DNA of 36,912 nucleotides from Ophiocordyceps camponoti-saundersi (nom. inval.) (GCA_003339415.1 PDHQ01000318.1:1-36912), one strand, 5' to 3'. Counted from the stretch's first letter, positions 1 to 13,152 are shown. Notes: generated from the sequence alone by a model not told the origin. Program-made: numbers and translations.

Positions 1-156
1 TTTTTTATATTTTTTATATTTTTTATATTTTTTATATTTTTTATATTTTTTATATTTTTTATATTTTTTATATTTTTTATATTTTTTATATTTTTTATAT
101 TTTTTATATTTTTTATATTTTTTATATTTTTTATATTTTTTATATTTTTTATATTT
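1..156. repeat. 9-bp tandem repeat (ttttttata)n
   Basis: About 17 near-perfect copies of the unit ttttttata run from the first base of the window to about 156, then stop at a non-repetitive AT-rich sequence. The array is uninterrupted, so it postdates most of the mutation seen around it or has been homogenised. Because it touches the window edge, its true length is unknown. It may mark a contig end. Confidence 0.9.
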
Positions 157-530
157 ACTTATAAGTATTAACTTACTCTATTAATTTATAAAAAAAGAAA
201 AAAAGAAATAATATATATAACTACTAAGTAATTTAAAGCTAAGTAGTATATATAAGTTAATAATAAGTAAGCTTAAAAAACTATATAAGTTAATAAATAC
301 TAAAACTATTTTATAAAAAGTATTATTATATTTTTAATTTTCTTATTTATACGCTTTTATATTAGCTTAATAATTTATAATATATTTAGCTTACTTATTA
401 TATTATTAGTTAAAAATTTAATATTATTATTCCTTTTAATATTAAAGAATATTTTAAATAAATAGTAAAAAAGTTATAGCTAGTAATAAAAGCTTATTAT
501 TATTATTATTATTACTAATATTATATTATT
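157..530 (+). repeat. Left part of a split host repeat ('unit X', copy B)
   Basis: This RIPed, AT-only-looking DNA has no usable reading frame. It aligns by eye with 10110-10495 (copy A, inside the gypsy element). Shared stretches include the block around taatatatataa and tatataagttaataa, then cttattatt, attattattcctttta and a terminal run of att triplets. The remainder of this copy appears to continue at 4362-4698 and 11613-12275, so three later insertions have split it. The family is unidentified. It may be part of the 3' non-coding region of a gypsy element. Confidence 0.55.
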
Positions 531-2366
531 ATTTTATTCTATAAATTCTACGCTTATAATAATATAAATATAAACTTTTTATTTTTATATTATAAGTAAA
601 CTCCGCTCCTTTTATTACCTTATAGCGATAATAAGCCGCGCCTAAAGTAATTTTAAAGGGGAGGGTAGTATTATATAAGTTAATTATAACTATAAAATTT
701 TTTTACTTAAAATATAGCTTTACTTTAATCTATAATAATCTTAAACTTTAAAATTTATTATATTTATTACTCTATTAAAAGCTAAGGTAAATATTAGTAA
801 AATTATTTTAAAAAACGCTTTTATTTTTATATAAGTAATTATTAAATAAGTAATAGAATTTAATAATATTTAAAGAGGCGCCCCCTTTACTTTAACTTTA
901 TTAATTAATAATATTTTTTAGCTATTATAGCCGCGGTTTTCTCTTTTTTTTATAGCTTTAAGGGAAATAAAACTCTTTTAATATAAGCTATAATTATAGC
1001 TAAAACGTTAAAGAAAATTATTAAAAAGTAAATTCCTAAGTAATATAATTAATAGTTTAGAATTTACTTTAACTTTATTATTATTTTATTTTAAGTTTAA
1101 GGCCTTAAAATAACTATAGTAAATATTAATTATAAACTTTATAAGTAAAGCTAAGCTTTTATAATAAAGAAATTACCTAATAGCGATATTATTATAATAT
1201 TTTAAAATATTATTTATAAGCTTTAGTTTAATTTAAAATAGCTTTATATTACTTTTAAGGAAAAAGTATACTTAGTTAGTAAAGATTATACTTTTATTAT
1301 AAAAAAAATATTATTATAAGCTTTATAATAAAGTAATAAGAAAGCTTTTTTAAAAAAATTAAGTTTTTAAATAAAGTTTTAATAATATAATTATATATAA
1401 AAAGATATTATTTAAAAACTTAGTAAAGTTTTTTAATAATTATTATTAATAGCGTAATAAATATAAACTAAATTTATAATAAAAATATAATAATATAAGC
1501 GGAGATTTTAAATATTAAACTATATACGCTAAAAGTTTAACTTTAATAATATTTTAAATATTATTAATTTATATATATTATTAAATATTATATAATAAAG
1601 CTATAATATAAAAATATTTTACTATTTTATATATAAAAAATAAAATTATTTACTTTATAGCTTATAAAAAAGATTATATTTTTATTTTTTTTATTAAGGG
1701 ATTTACTCTAAGTAAAATTAATACTATTTTAAAATAAAAGCGGTATAAGATTAAGTAAAAGATATATATACCTCTTAACTTTAAAAGTTTATAAACTAGA
1801 ATTTTATATATATTACCCCCTTTTTTTTAATATTAACTAAAGTTTAATAATAGCTAAGGTAAAAACGCTAAAAAGCAAATATAATAATACCTCCCCTAAC
1901 CTCTTTTTAAAACTTATTTATAAGTTTACTATAATAGTTTAGCTATTTTTTAAATTAGCTATTATAAGGTTTATTATAAAATAATAAAACCTTTATATAT
2001 TTCTAAGCTATATTAATAAGATTTTAATTAATTAAATTATTAAAGCTATTTTAATTAAATATAAAAACTTAGTTTATAATAATAATAATAGCTAAAAGGA
2101 TAAGTAATTATATAAACTCTATACTAAACTTAGCTTATATATATTTTTATTATTATAAGTACCGCTTTAAGGGAAATATTAGCTTTTAAATTATTAATTA
2201 TTACTTAACTTATTAAATATATTAAATATTAAGTATTAGCAGGGTCTAACTCTAAGCTAAAGTAACGCTTAAAAGGTAAGTTTTACTTTAAGTTTTTTAA
2301 TTTTTCCCCTTTTTAGAATATATATAAAATAGTTTTAAGCTATATTAAGTATATTAATATATAATA
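531..2366 (+). repeat. RIPed ~1.85-kb dispersed repeat, copy 1
   Basis: This is one of three copies of the same sequence. Copy 2 is inverted at 2500-4361 and copy 3 is direct at 34681-36530. Recognisable shared landmarks are ttctataaattc at the left end, the segment ctccgctccttttatta, a run resembling aaagggagggta, and gctatatta-agtatatta at the right end. Differences between copies are almost all C/T and G/A transitions, as RIP predicts. I could not recognise a protein in either strand, and clear terminal inverted repeats are not evident, so the element class is open. It lies inside att-rich sequence, which may have been the insertion target. Confidence 0.75.
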
Positions 2367-2372
2367 TATTAA

Positions 2373-2491
<119 letters not shown>

Positions 2492-2499
2492 ATAAATAA

Positions 2500-4361
2500 A
2501 TTATATATTAATATACTTTATATAGCTTAAAACTATCTTATATATATTCTAAAAGGGGGAAAAACTAGAAAACTTAAAGTAAAAACCTCCCTTTAAGCGT
2601 TACCTTAGCTTTAAGTTAGACCCCGCCTATACCTAGTATTTTATATATTTAATAAATTAGGTATTAACTAATAATTTAAAAGCTTATATTTCCTCTAAAG
2701 CGGAGTTTATAGTAATAAGAGTACGCGTAAACTAAGTTTAATATAAAGTTTATATAGCTTATTTATCTTTCTAGCTATTATTATCGCTATAAACTAAATC
2801 CCTATATTTAATTAAGGCGGCCTTAATAATCTAATCTATTAAGGCCTTATTAATATAGCTTAGGAATATATAAAAATTTTATTATTTTATAATAAACTTT
2901 ATAATAGCTAATCTTAAAAGATAGCTAGATTATTATAGTAAAGCTATAGATAAGTATAAAGTTAGAGTTAAAGGAGGAGGTATTACTATATTCGCTTTTT
3001 AATATTTCCGCCTTAGCTATTATTAGTTTCTAGTTAATATTAGAAAAGGAGGAGGAGGGGTAATATATATAAAGTTCTAGTTTATAAACCTCTAAGGTTA
3101 CGTAATATATATATTTTTCGCCTAATCCTATACCGCTTTTATTTTAAAATAAAGTTAATTTTACTTAAGGTAAAACTTTTAATAAAAAAAGTAATAATAT
3201 AATCTTTTTTTATAAGCTATAAAATAAGTAAACTTACCTTTTATATATAAAATAATAAAATACTTATTATATTATAGCTTTATTATATAATATTTAGTAA
3301 TATATTTAAGTTAATAATATTTAAAATATTATTAAGGTTAGATTTTTAGTATATATAGCTTAGTATTAAAAATCTTTACTTATATTATTATATTTTTATT
3401 ATAAATTTAATTTATATCTATTACGCTATTAATAATAATTATTAAGAAACTCCGCTAAATCTTAAAATAATATCTTTTTATATATAATTATATTATTAAA
3501 ACTTTATTTAATAACTTAATCTTTTTTTAAAAAGCTTTCTTATTACTTTATTATAAGGCTTATATTAGCACTTTTTTTATAATAAAATATAACCTTTATT
3601 AATTAAATATACCTTTTCTTTAAAAATAATATAAAGCTATTTCAAATCGGACCGGAGCTTATAAATAATATCTTAAAATATTATTATAATATTACCGCTA
3701 AGTAATTTCCTTATTATAAAAGCTTAGCTTTACTTATAGAGTTTATAATTAATATTTATTATAATTACCTTAAGGCCTTAAATTTAAAGTAAAATAGCTA
3801 TAAAGTTAGAATAAATTATAAGCTATTATTTATATTACCTAAGAACTTATTTTTTAATAGTTTTTTTTAGCGCTTTAGCTATAATTATAGCTTATATCGG
3901 AGAAATTTTATTTCCCCTAAAGCTATAAAAAAAAGAGGAAACCGTAGCTATAATAGCTAAGAAGATATTACTAACTAATAAAATTAAAGTAAGGGGGGCA
4001 CCTCCTTATACCTTTTCAGACTCTATTACTTATTTAATAATTACTTATATAAAGATAAAAATATCTCCTAAAATAATCTTATTAATATTTACTTTAGCTT
4101 TTAATAAAATAATAAATATAATAAACTTTTAAATTTAAGATTATTATAATTCGGAGTAAAGCTATATTTTAAGTAAAAAATTTTCGCGGTTACGATTAAT
4201 TTATATAGTATCGCCCTCCCTTTTAAAGTTACTTTAAGCGTAGCTAGCTATTATTATAAAATAATAAAAGGAGCGGAGTCCGCTTATAATATAAGAAGAA
4301 GAAGTCCGTATTTACGTTATTATAAGCATAAAGTTTATAAAATATATAAAAGTTATATTAT
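2500..4361 (-). repeat. RIPed ~1.85-kb dispersed repeat, copy 2 (inverted)
   Basis: This is the reverse complement of copy 1. It starts near atattaatatactttatatagctta and ends near aaaatatataaaagtta. Its outer end shares a few more bases with copy 3 (aacttttatatatt) than copy 1 does, so copy 1 may be slightly truncated there. It keeps more C and G than the other copies. For example, near 3640-3660 it has tcaaatcggaccggagct where copies 1 and 3 have only A and T at the variable places. It is therefore the best template for inferring the original element. No open frame survives. Confidence 0.75.
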
Positions 4362-4698
4362 TATTATTAATATTATTATATTATTATTATATTATTATAT
4401 TATTATATTATTATTAATATTATTATATTATTATTAATATTATTAAATTATTATTAATATTATTATATTATTATTAATATTATTATATTATTACTAATAT
4501 TATTATATTATTATTAATATTATTATATTATTATTATTAGTATTATATTAATTTTATTAATATTATATTATTATTATTAATATTATATTATTATTACTAA
4601 TATAATATTATTATTACTAATATAATATTATTATTACTAATATAATATTGTTATTACTAATATTATATTACTATTAATATTATAATATTACTACTAAT
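4362..4698. repeat. AT-only minisatellite, ~20-21-bp unit
   Basis: Tandem units built on ttattattaatattattata repeat at about 20 bp, changing to a 21-bp form with ttactaatataatatta near the right end. It ends with ctaat at 4694-4698, which is the left target-site duplication of the gypsy element. The same type of sequence (ctaatattatattatt) resumes at 11613 on the far side of the element. The retroelement therefore inserted inside this array. Confidence 0.85.
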
Positions 4699-4947
4699 TA
4701 TAAAGGATTCGGGCTACGTTTAAATAGCTAAGTTACGTAAAAGTGCTTAGTTAAGTTTACGCGTATAATAAGCGCGGGGTATATATAAGTATATATAATT
4801 AGTTAGCGCCGCGCGCGGGATAGGCGCGGGCTATATATAAACTATAACCCTAAGTATATATACTATATATACCTTAGAACCTCTTAAGTTATTCTATATT
4901 AATAAAGTTAGCTTTTTATAAATATTAAGGAGTATAGGACTTTTATA
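4699..4947 (+). repeat. 5' LTR of gypsy element
   Basis: This aligns base for base at an offset of 6665 with 11364-11612, with mainly transition differences. It contains a GC-rich core (gcgccgcgcgcggg near 4806) and a conserved 3' part (cctcttaagttattctatatt). Its start was placed by the target duplication ctaat immediately upstream. Confidence 0.92.
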
Positions 4948-6879
4948 ATAAAATAACTTTAATTATAGATAACCTTAATACTTAATAAGCTATTATCGCT
5001 TAGCTTTTAAAGTAATAAGCTATTATTATAAAGCTTTAAAGCCTTATACGCTAATAGTATTAATTTATATAGCTTCTTAAGTATTAGTAATCGTAACCTT
5101 ACTATAAGCTACTACCTCTTAGCTTACTATTTAATAATAATAAGAACTTTTCTTTAATATAGCGTTCCCTTATATTTTATAAGCTCTAAGCGGACTAGGC
5201 CTTTATTAGTATTACTTATAATTAATAAGTTTTTTATATTAATACTTATTTCTTATAATTTAAGCTAAAATAGCCTTATTTTTTAAATAAGGTATTAAAT
5301 ATAAATATAACTTTAACTATTTCCTAAGTTACTTTAATATTATATTTACTAACTTATACCGGCGCTAAATAGCTATAATAGAGCTTAAATACCTTATATA
5401 AGGCGCTTTTAAGTTTTTCTTTAATTTCCTTATTTACTTTAAAGCTAAGCTTACTTTAATAAATAATACTAAATAAGCTAATAAGATTAAAGTTATACGC
5501 TTTTATTATACCTTTACCTTAGCCCTTTACTAATATTATATAAGGCGCAATATTCCCCTAACTAAGTATATTATTATTATTATTAGGATCCGCGCTATTA
5601 CTATAAATATTAAGTTATTCCGCCTTAAAAATAAAGGCCGGATACCTTTACTTTCTGCTCCTAAGCTATCCTAAGATATCCCGATAACTAATATATACTA
5701 GACTAGCACCTAGCTATACTTTAGTAAATATAATAATCCCCTTTTTTAAGGCTAAAACGGCCGCGGCGGTAAAACTTATTATTAGGTAACTTAAGCTAAT
5801 AATAATAAGATTATAAAATAGCGCGCTAAGGGCCGCTATTTCTATTATAATAATACTAGCTATTTCTCGCGTAAATATAAGCTTAATCCTCTTTTATTAG
5901 CCTTTTTAGTTTATTTTATAAATATTATAAAAAAAGGAGAACCTTATTTTAAATTAGGGAAATAAATCCCCCTTATACTAAGTCTCTTATAAGGGGAGGA
6001 CTCTTATAATAATATTACTTATAAAATATTAAATAATTATTTTATAAATATTAGTTAGAATATAAATTTACTTTCTCTCTTTTTTTTAATATTTATAAAT
6101 TTTATATTTTTTATTATTATATAAGCGGAAAATAGCTATAATTATTACGCTACTATAAGCGAATCTTTTATATAGCGCTATTAGCTTAAGCGAATTCCCC
6201 TCTTTTACTTATAAGTAATTTATATTATTATATAAATATATTATTAATAATATATACGCTTTAAGCTTTACTTATCTATCTATTACCTTATCCGCTTTAT
6301 AGCTAATATTAATAGCTAGTAATTACTTATAATAATATATATAATCTTAAGCCTTATTTAAAACTAAATTTTTAGCTTACTTTAAATAGCGTATAATAAT
6401 ATCTCGCTATATTTTAGTAAGCGGGAAATTATAATTTACTTTATTAGCAGATTAGTTATCTTATATTTTAAATCTTAATAAGTTACTTACTTTATTATAG
6501 CTATCCTTAGCTTTATTTTTATAGCTCTTATCCGCTATAAATCTTAATAGTATATTAATTATTAATTCCTCGCTATTAGCTTATAGGATATTTCTTATAT
6601 TTTATATATTATAACTTTTACCTTAATTATAAGCCCTTTTTTATTTTCTAAAATAGTAGATTTTACTAACCTTTTTAATAAGGAGAAAATAAATATATTA
6701 CCCCCTTATTATAATAATTATAATTATTATATCTAACTTTACTAAAAACTTAATAGTTCCTTACCCCTTTTACTTTAAAGCTTACTTTATAATATACCTT
6801 ATAAGTATCTTCTTAAAATTAAGAAATAAATTATTAACTTAATAGATAAAAGATAAATCCGCGCTAGCTTATTATCCGC

Positions 6880-8040
6880 GGCCGCCCCTATTTTACTTAT
6901 AAAAAAGCTAAGAGGCGGGTAGCGTTTTTATATTAACTATCGCGCTTTAAATAAAATAATAAAGTAAGATTATTATCCCTTTTTACTTATTAAAAAAACG
7001 CTTTATAGCTTTTTAAATACTTACTAGTTTATAAAACTTAATATTTATATTACTTTTTATAAGCTTTATATTATTAAGGGCGAGGAATACTTTATAGCTT
7101 TCTATACTTAGTTTAGTTTATTTAAATACTTTATTTACCTTTTTAGCCTTATAGGTACGCTTATTATATTTTAATATTATATTAATATTACTTTTAGTAA
7201 CTTTTTAAAAGATTTTATTATAATATATTTAAATAATATTTTTATCTATTTAGGAGGTTCTTATTTTAATTATTAACGTAAAGTATATATTATATTCTTA
7301 TATTTTTATTAAGCTAGGCTTTTTTTTAACTTTAATAAGTATAATTTTACTATTTTTAAAGTTAAGTATTTAAGGTTTATTATTTATATTAGTAAAAAAG
7401 TATAGCTAGATTTTACTAAAGTTTTTATAATTTTAAAATAAAAGGCGCTAACTTATATTTAAAGTATATATAGTTTTCTTAAGTTCGCTAACTTTTATTA
7501 TAATTTTATATTTTATTTTTTAAACCTTATAGCCCCCTTAGTTAAGCTTATAAAACGTAGCGCGCCCTTTTACTAAATTAATAAATCTTAGCTTATTTTT
7601 AATACGCTTAAGTCCGCGTTTATTTTTACCCTTATCTTTACTTAGTAAAATTTAAACTATAATATTATTATTAAAGCTAACTATTTTAATAAGGTAATTA
7701 GTAAGTAATTTTCTTAATTTAGCTTAGATTATATCTTTTAGCTTATTATATATTATTTTAAGAAACTTTTACTTACGGAATAAAATTATATAATTTATAA
7801 TAAAAAATTTCTTATTATTATTTCTTACCTTAAAGCGTAATTTACTAAGTTATATAAAATTACCTAGCTATTTTTTATTTTTATAAATTATAAAATTTTA
7901 GAATATTTTATTACGCTTAAGGCTATAATAGAATATTAAGTATATTAGGCTAAGATATTTACTTTTTTTAACTTCCGCCTTTAGTATTATTTTAGCGCGT
8001 AGGCGTCGCGGCTTAATATACTCTCCCGGCGAGAATAAAA
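6880..8040 (+). pseudogene. RIP-inactivated Ty3/gypsy pol: reverse transcriptase and RNase H
   Basis: Read in one frame throughout. Near 6914 GG-stop-RFYINYRALNK corresponds to the family motif GGWRFCVDYRALNK, and the stop TAG at 6920 stands where TGG (Trp) is expected. The catalytic YLDD box reads YLNN at 7226-7237, with GAT changed to AAT twice. KYLRFII and SFLKFANFY follow, then the RNase H region with NYKILEYF near 7886 (normally DHKNLEYF) and RLNILSRR near 8009 (normally KPDALSRR). All these motifs share the same reading frame, so about 1.1 kb has taken point changes but no frame-shifting indels. Assignment to Ty3/gypsy is firm. Activity is impossible because the catalytic aspartates are gone. 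Confidence 0.9.
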
Positions 8041-10109
8041 TCGCCGCGGAATAAAGGAGCGCTTTAGTTAGATTATATAGCTTATATTTATTTACTTTTT
8101 CGGGTTATAGCTAGTTTAAGTTAGCCTAGCCTTATCTTAATTTCTTATAGCTATATTTTTTATTTAAGATACCTTAGCCTTTTTTTATAATAAGACCTTA
8201 TAGGATTTTTAGTTAGAGGCTTTTTATACCGATTCCTTTTATTATATATACTATTAAGCGGTTTAATTAAGCGCTTAAAAATTTCCGCTAAAAGTAAGTA
8301 TTTATAAATAAGTTATAAACTATTTTATCTTTATTTATAAATAGCTATAATTTTAAAGCTATTTCTAAGTTTTTAAATAAAAACTTTTAATTATTATATT
8401 TATTTAATAAACTTATAATTCCCTTATAATAAAATATTTTAATAAGAATATTATTTTTATATTTTTTTAATATAAGTTTTATTAAAATAATATATTTATA
8501 AATATAATATATTTTATTTATAATTATTATTATTATAAAGATTACTTTAATTATTAGCGCTATTAAAAGTTATTTTAGCTATTACCCCCTCCTAAATAGT
8601 TTTAAATAACCCTCTTTATAAACTTTATAACTAAGCTACCCGCTACCTTAAAATCTTAGCCTTATTTCTTAGTAATTATTATAAATTACTTATTAAAATA
8701 TATTTAGCTTAAAGCTATAATATTTATAAATACTAAGTAATATACTAAGCGCTTTATTTAATACTAATAATAGTTTTATAGCTTCCTTTATAAGTTAATT
8801 TCTAATTATAGTTTTAATTAAATAAGCTACTTTTAGTTTATTATTTACTATCTTATTAAGGTTAATAAGCTATTTTTTATAGCGTATTACCTTTAAACTA
8901 ATAATAATATAAAGTATATAAACTAAGAGATATAAGCTATTTTTTATTATATAATCTCCTTTTTATAATTTAACTAGCTATATTATTTACTTATTTATTA
9001 GCTCGCTTTAAATAATTAAGACTTATCTATAATAAATATTAGTCCTAACCGCTTATTTTATAACTTTAATATTACCTTTCTTAACTAGCTAGTAAAGGCG
9101 GCTACCCCTATCTTTTTCTTAAAAAGCTAAGCTATAGCGTTTACTTATTTCCTTTATAATAATATTAAATTAGTATAAGGCTTTATTATTTAAGCTTAAT
9201 AATAATAATAAAATTTCTTAAATAAATTTCGCTAATTTATAAAATAGTTTTAAATTAGTAATTTTATATAGCTTAACTTTACTTATATATAGTTTAACTA
9301 TCTATCTTAAAAGCTTAATTATTTTAAAAGTAAATATAAGGTAATAGCTATACTAATACTAATTACTATTATTTTTAATATATTACTTAATATCTACTTT
9401 ACTTTTTATATTAACTTTATTAAGTATATTACTAATAACTTTTTATTATCTTAATTACTTACTAACTCTTAGCTAAATCTTTTTTTTTATTTTTCTTATA
9501 ATAACTTATCTTTTAATAAGTATAAAATTAAGAAAATCCTTATTATAAAAAATACTAAAAGTTAGCGCTTATAAAATAAAACGCGTTATTAACTTATTCT
9601 TATAAAATAAAAAAGTTATATTATTTTAACTTAAAAGCTATTTAATAGCTTTCAATATTATATAATATTAAATTATTTTAAGTTTATATAAGGGAATATA
9701 CGCTTTTATAATAGCTTTAAATAAACTTAATTATATATTTATTTAAGCGCCCTTTATAGCTAATTATCTCCCTTAAGTAATTTTCCTCCCTTATTATATA
9801 AATATAATATTACCCCTCCGCCCCTTATTTCCCTTTATTTTTTATCCGCCCGCTTTTTCTCCTTTTTTATATTAGCTTTAAGCTAATATTTATTTTCTCT
9901 ACCTTCTCCTTATAATTTTTTATTATAATTAATTAACTTAAAAGATTATTATAATACTAGCTATAGCTTAATATTAATATTAACTTATAATAAATATATC
10001 CCTAAGCGGGGGAGGGTATATTTTAAAGCTAGGAGAATATTTAATATAATATTAATAGCGGGAGTCTTATTTATCCCGCTTTTAGGCCGCGCGCGCTATA
10101 CGCGGGCGC

Positions 10110-11190
10110 TAGCGTAAACTTATTTTATTAATATATAATAAAAAAGGAGAATAAATAATATATATAAGCGCTAAGCGATTAAAAGCTAGGTAATATATAT
10201 AAGTTAATAAAAGCGGTATATTATATAATAATAAATAAGCTTAATATATTATATAAACTAATTAATATTATAATTATTTAATAAAAGATATTATTCTTTT
10301 CCTTATTCTCCCGCTTTTACGCGTTAATATTTATTTAATAGTTTATAATCTAAGTAGCTTACTTATCTTATTATTATTTAAAAATCTATTATTATTATTC
10401 CTTTTATTATTAAAAAGACGCTTTATACTATAAGGCGAAAAAATTAAAGCTAGTAGTAAGGGCCCCTTATTACTATTATTATTATTATTAATATTATATT
10501 ATCGCTAAAATATATTATAAGTTAGGGTATATAAGGTAAATATAGTAATAATATTATTAATAATAAGGATAAGCGTAGAGAACTATTATTACTTAAGTAT
10601 AAAAAGGGCGTAAAAGTTAGTCGCTAAGCGTAATATAATATAAATAATAGCTAGTATAGTTTATAAATAGTTAATATAAGTAAGAAATCTTAATATAAGC
10701 TAAGCGCGCTAGCTAAAGATTTTTTTAGCGTAAGGGTAAATAAGTAAAGTAATAGCTTATTTTTCCCTAATTATTATTTATAAATTATAAATAGCTTATT
10801 ATAAGCGTATATTTATAGTAAAAAAGTATTTTTTTTAAAAATATTATTTTTACTATTACTTATACGCCTTATAAGCCGCCTTATAATTATATTAATAATT
10901 AATATTATAGCTATTATAAAGGTTTTAAATATAAGGAGTATATAAATATTTTACTTTTTAAAATATAATAACGTTTTTATTATTTAAATCCCTTTTTATA
11001 ATATATCTACTTATTATATAAGATAGCGATTATAGCTAACTAAATAATATATAAAGGCGGTAAGATAATAACTTAATAAATATAAAAAGCTTAAAAAATA
11101 ATAATAATAGAAAAATAAATAGCTATAAAAAGCTTAGAAAATAATAATAATAGTAAAAAAAACTATAAGAATATAATAATAGAGTAATAA
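10110..11190 (+). repeat. 'Unit X' copy A within the 3' part of the gypsy element
   Basis: The block matches 157-530 in its first part and 11613-12275 in its second part. Examples are tatataagttaataa near 10197, the att run near 10480-10500, taagtaaagtaatagcttattttt near 10750, and atattttactttttaaaatata near 10947. Copy A is uninterrupted, whereas copy B is split by three insertions. It is either a non-coding 3' region of this gypsy family or a separate repeat. No coding signal was seen. Confidence 0.6.
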
Positions 11191-11363
11191 AATATAAAGC
11201 TTAGAGAAAAATTTACTTAGTAAAATAAAAATAATATAATTAGCTTAAGGAGAAAAAGAAAAAAAAAAGAAGAAAAATTTTCTATATAAAAGGTATTTTA
11301 ACTTATACCTTATATATATATATACTATAGCTAGAAATACTTTTTTCTTAAAATAGCGGGGTA

Positions 11364-11612
11364 TATAAAAGATTTAAGCTATGCCCGAATAGCTAAGTTA
11401 TATAAAGGTACTTAGTTAAGTTTATATATATAATAGGCGCGGGGTATATATAAGTATATACGATTAATTAGCGCTGCGCGCGGGACGGGCGCGGGCTATT
11501 TATAGATTATAACCTTAAGTATATATACTATATATATTTTCAAACCTCTTAAGTTATTCTATATTAATAGAGTTAGCTTTTTATAGATATTAAGGAGTAT
11601 AAAACCTTTATA
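11364..11612 (+). repeat. 3' LTR of gypsy element
   Basis: This is the 249-bp partner of the 5' LTR. It is preceded by a short purine-rich stretch (aaaatagcgggg, 11351-11362) that could be the degraded polypurine tract. It is followed at once by ctaat, the right target duplication. It still has atgcccg where the 5' LTR has acgttta, so the two copies have mutated independently. Confidence 0.92.
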
Positions 11613-12275
11613 CTAATATTATATTATTATTATTAATATTTTATAAGTTAAAGTATATTAAGTAGGGATAGTAATTATATTATTAGCTATAAGGATAAAA
11701 GTAAAAAAATATTAATACTTAAGCGTAAAGGGGGTAAAAAGATTTATTACTAAGCGCGGGGTAATATAAGCTATAACTAATATAGCTTAAAAGTAGTTAA
11801 TATAGTTAAGAAACTAATATAAAATAAGTATAGCGGCTAAGAATTTTTTTACTTAATATATAAGTAAGTAAAGTAATAGCTTATTTTTTTAACTTTTATT
11901 TATAAGTTATAAATAGCTAGCTATAAGTATATATTTATAATAAAAAGGTATTTTTCTTAAAAATATTATTTTTACCGCTACTTATATACTTTATAAGCTA
12001 TATTATAATTATATTAATAATTAATATTAGCGCTATTATATAGGTTTTTAATATATTATATATATAAATATTTTATTTTTTAAAATATAGTGGTTTTTTT
12101 TATCTAAGTTACTTTTTATAATATACTTACTTATTATATAAAATAAAAATTCTATTAATAATAGCTAGTTTAATAATATATTAATAAAAAGTAATATAAT
12201 AATATAATAAGTAATAAAGGCTTATTTAGAAATAATAATAGAAAAATAACAAATAAAATATAAAATAAGCTTAGC
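11613..12275 (+). repeat. Right part of split host repeat ('unit X' copy B)
   Basis: It begins with the minisatellite remainder ctaatattatattatt and then follows copy A (10495-11190) in order and orientation. Shared words include taagtaaagtaatagcttattttt, aaaatattatttttac and tattataattatattaataattaatatta. Together with 157-530 and 4362-4698 it reconstitutes one older repeat into which the 1.85-kb repeats and the gypsy element inserted. Confidence 0.6.
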
Positions 12276-12394
12276 GTATAATTAATTTAAATTAAATCTA
12301 TAACTTTTTATTAAAACTATTTATTAAAATAATATTACTTTATAATAATTTCTTTAATTATTAGTTATTTATAGCTAGTTTATATAAATTTATA

Positions 12395-12475
12395 GCCCTT
12401 TTAATATAATAATTAAGCGCTTAAAGATATTAGTCTCTTATAAGTAAGGTAGTTTATTCGAATCTAGCAGAGGGC
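12395..12475 (+). other. tRNA-like relic (weak)
   Basis: A 7-base pair acceptor-type stem (gcccttt with agagggc) encloses 81 nt. Inside are a TTCGAAT loop in the right place for a T-arm, with three of five stem pairs surviving, and a D-arm-like stretch (taatataataattaagcgc). That stretch would match an A-box if several G-to-A changes are assumed. I could not fold a credible anticodon stem-loop, so no amino acid is assigned. It is probably a mutated tRNA-derived sequence or coincidence, not a working gene. Confidence 0.22.
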
Positions 12476-13152
12476 ACAGGTATTTTTTACCCTAATTACC
12501 TATATAAGGTAAGGTATAGTCTAACCCTAATATAACCTTAGTAAAAGTAATAACCTTACTAGGTTTATAGTTTAAATAATTAGGAGGCTATAATAATATA
12601 AGTTATTAAAAGATTAGGAACCTTTTAATAATAATTATAAGCTACTTTAGCAGCTAAAAAGCTAAGGACTAATTTAATAATAAAGTATAATTATAAAATA
12701 AATTAATTAGCTAATTTTTAAAACTTTTACTAAATATTACTTATATATATATTAGAATTATTTAGATTTTAGATAAGATATATAATAAGAAATATAAATA
12801 CCTTTTACTTAAAACTAGCGTAATTTCGGATAATACTTATAATAATTAAGTTTCTAATATAATAAATTTAGCCTGCTAGCTAGCTAATAATATTAAGTAA
12901 GAGGTTTTCCTCCGGGCCCTCTAGTTTTTCCTCTTTATTAAATAGTATATACTTCGATACCTTATAAGTCCCTAATATAATTTAATATATATATATATAT
13001 ATATATATAAATTTATAAATAAAAGCTAGTTATAAAAATATCTCTAATTATTTTAAATAAATTGTTTAGAAAGAAATTATAAATTTACTTATTTATCTAA
13101 TTAAAAAGTTATTAAAAAAGCTACTAACTAATTATAAACCTTAACGGAGTCT
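12476..13152. other. RIPed intergenic DNA with (TA)n tract
   Basis: This is AT-rich sequence with no supported gene. It has slightly more CA, TG and GC than the flanking repeats (gagggcacagg near 12472; cctccgggccctc near 12910). A pure TA microsatellite occupies about 12984-13010. The segment runs to within about a dozen bases of the COG6 stop codon, so any 3' untranslated region and polyadenylation signal of COG6 must lie in it. Confidence 0.7.

Larger units (their letters stand above)
4699..11612 (+). mobile_element. Ty3/gypsy LTR retrotransposon, complete but RIP-dead
   Basis: Two direct LTRs of identical length (249 bp) bound a 6.9-kb element. The 5-bp duplication ctaat occurs at 4694-4698 and again at 11613-11617. 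The LTR ends read TA...TA, as expected if TG...CA was converted by RIP. Reverse transcriptase and RNase H (6880-8040) are recognisable in one frame, in the Ty3 order with reverse transcriptase before any integrase. Gag and protease upstream (about 4950-6880) and integrase downstream (about 8050-9900) are too degraded to delimit by eye. The 3' portion (10110-11190) matches DNA that also flanks the element. Stops such as TAG for TGG show it is non-functional. Confidence 0.9.
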
